Notes under the pieces: model-generated
Seen by the model: the letters and a program-made list of their open reading frames with translations, nothing else
Told to the model about the DNA's origin: nothing
Database searches by the model: none
Assembly: GCA_020635115.1 (NCBI GenBank)
Contig: JACKAK010000020.1
Coordinates: forward strand, 1-7,423
DNA length: 7,423 nucleotides
Direction: 5' to 3'
From: Halobacteriovoraceae bacterium
Lineage (GTDB): Bacteria > Bdellovibrionota > Bacteriovoracia > Bacteriovoracales > Bacteriovoracaceae
Made by a program: the position numbers and the translations under genes
In this document: positions 6,711 through 7,423 of the stretch, piece by piece
Layout of the letters: each line of letters begins with the position of its first letter
How positions within the stretch are numbered: the first letter of the stretch is position 1

Positions 6711-6968
6711 ATGAAAAAAGAAAAAGAAATTAAAGATTGTCAGAGTTGTCTTATGCCATTTAGCAAAGACCCACAAGGTGACAACAGGGAAAACCCACAC
6801 TACTGTAGCTACTGTTTCCGCGACGGAAAACTATGTTTCGAAGGAGACCTAAAGAGTTTCCAAAAGTTTGTATACGGAAAAATGCGTGAGCAGGGTATAG
6901 GCTACTGCAAAGCCAAGTTTTTTACTTGGATCATACGTTTTGCTCCAAGATGGAAAGACGCCAAATAG
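6711..6968 (+). CDS. Small putative zinc-ribbon protein (zf-ribbon_2-like)
   Basis: This 85-residue protein has two CxxC pairs, Cys10/Cys13 in CQSCLMPF and Cys32/Cys35 in HYCSYC, followed by the aromatic FRDGKLCF segment. It ends in a helical region finishing with RFAPRWK. This layout (C-x2-C-x-M-P, an 18-residue gap, YC-x-YC, and a terminal arginine-tryptophan) matches the widespread putative zinc-ribbon domain family of unknown function (PF12674-like). It probably binds one zinc ion and is cytoplasmic; the cellular role is unknown. It lies 7 nt after res, but its composition and codons differ (28 G+C in 6781-6840, with many TAC and TTC codons). It is therefore probably a host gene next to the acquired operon, not a fourth operon member. 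TAATAT at 6701-6706, over the res stop, could be part of a -10 box, but no -35 is convincing. Confidence 0.8.
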   Translation: MKKEKEIKDCQSCLMPFSKDPQGDNRENPHYCSYCFRDGKLCFEGDLKSFQKFVYGKMREQGIGYCKAKFFTWIIRFAPRWKDAK

Positions 6969-6971
6969 CCT

Positions 6972-7000
6972 TTGACTAAAACACCTAAAGGTGGTATAAA
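6972..7000 (+). promoter_or_regulatory. Strong sigma-70 promoter for the downstream partial gene
   Basis: TTGACT (6972-6977) and TATAAA (6995-7000) are 17 nt apart and each is one base from consensus. This is the best promoter in the window. It starts four bases after the zinc-ribbon stop codon. Transcription should begin near 7007, which leaves a leader of roughly 11 nt before ATG 7018 with no Shine-Dalgarno sequence. The spacer holds a small inverted repeat, CACC-TAAA-GGTG (6982-6993), that could be an operator. Confidence 0.7.
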
Positions 7001-7017
7001 AATAAAAAATTTGCGGT

Positions 7018-7423
7018 ATGAAAAACCAGAAGAAAAAAGACTGGTGGTACCGCAAAATAGGCGGTATTCACAAGCAGTTGAAGAGGCTTAAAGTCGCTCA
7101 ATATATTGATACATTTGAAAGAAGTGCGGGCATCTCCGAAGATGTGGTCGTATTTGATATATACAGGAGCGGTACCCACTACAGGTACAACGTCTACAAG
7201 AGCAATCTTCCTACAAAGAAGATACACGCTCTGACACAAGGCGCATCTGTAAAGATGCTCGTTTATGAAGATTCTAGTGTGGAAGAAGTAGTGGAGAGCA
7301 TGCTCGGTGTGTATGACAACTACATTTTTTGCACCTCTAAGGAGAAAGTGGTTTCCGATACTCTGTACAAACATGGTATAGAAGTGAAAGAAGCCAGTCA
7401 TGAAGAAGATTGTGCTTTAGGTA
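7018..7423 (+). CDS. Hypothetical protein, 3' end outside the window
   Basis: An open frame from ATG 7018 runs without a stop to the window end, giving at least 135 residues. It is preceded by a near-consensus promoter, and an in-frame TAA at 7003 lies upstream, so this ATG is the natural start. The protein begins with a very basic, tryptophan-containing stretch (KKKDWWYRK) and continues with alternating strand-like (VVVFDIY, YRYNVY) and helical (SVEEVVESML) segments. There is no signal peptide or membrane span. I do not recognise a family. Codon choice is GC-richer than in the restriction operon (27 G+C in 7141-7200), like the zinc-ribbon gene before it. The opposite strand is also open over most of this region, but the promoter, the codon pattern and the less hydrophobic product favour the + strand. 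Confidence 0.7.
   Translation, partial: MKNQKKKDWWYRKIGGIHKQLKRLKVAQYIDTFERSAGISEDVVVFDIYRSGTHYRYNVYKSNLPTKKIHALTQGASVKMLVYEDSSVEEVVESMLGVYDNYIFCTSKEKVVSDTLYKHGIEVKEASHEEDCALG

Noticed and set aside
6985..7401. Open frame on the minus strand (138 codons)
   Set aside because: It is antisense to a + strand frame that has a near-consensus promoter and sensible codon use. Its product is a low-quality hydrophobic and aromatic sequence typical of a shadow frame.

Overview
The window looks like bacterial chromosome from a small-genome, AT-rich lineage. Candidate Phyla Radiation / Patescibacteria (Parcubacteria-like) is my best guess, from the style of the type III Mod protein, the standard genetic code (no in-frame TGA in any gene) and the lack of Shine-Dalgarno sequences before all five genes. 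The taxonomic assignment is an inference and weakly held. The readable promoters are sigma-70 type (for example TTGACT-N17-TATAAA), which argues against Bacteroidetes.

Layout. Positions 1-527 contain no protein gene. They hold three consecutive small-RNA-like units, all on the + strand: the 3' end of one (to about 100), a complete one (about 137-289) and another (about 341-491). Each ends in an intrinsic terminator with a six-T tract, and each T tract is followed within one or two bases by a TTGNAW box that can serve as the -35 of the next unit. The first two terminators share an identical 14-nt loop, and their stems differ by a compensated base pair (T-A in one, C-G in the other). This is direct evidence of selection on RNA structure.

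Positions 528-6703 are a compact three-gene defence operon: a type III restriction-modification DNA methyltransferase (mod), an AIPR-family (abortive infection phage resistance) protein, and the type III restriction subunit (res). The mod and AIPR genes overlap by 14 nt, and AIPR and res are separated by 1 nt. The mod start at 528 lies exactly where a promoter-like TTGAAT-N17-CATTAT would begin transcription, so the operon may be read from a leaderless mRNA. Mod and Res would form the complex that methylates and cleaves at an asymmetric site. The AIPR protein sits between them as a probable third, co-regulated defence component. Its N-terminal PD-(D/E)xK-like nuclease motif lacks the usual lysine.

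Positions 6711-7423 return to host-like sequence of clearly higher GC: a small putative zinc-ribbon protein, then a strong promoter and an unrecognised gene that runs off the window. The sharp compositional change right after res suggests that the three-gene block was acquired horizontally and inserted between host genes and the small-RNA cluster.
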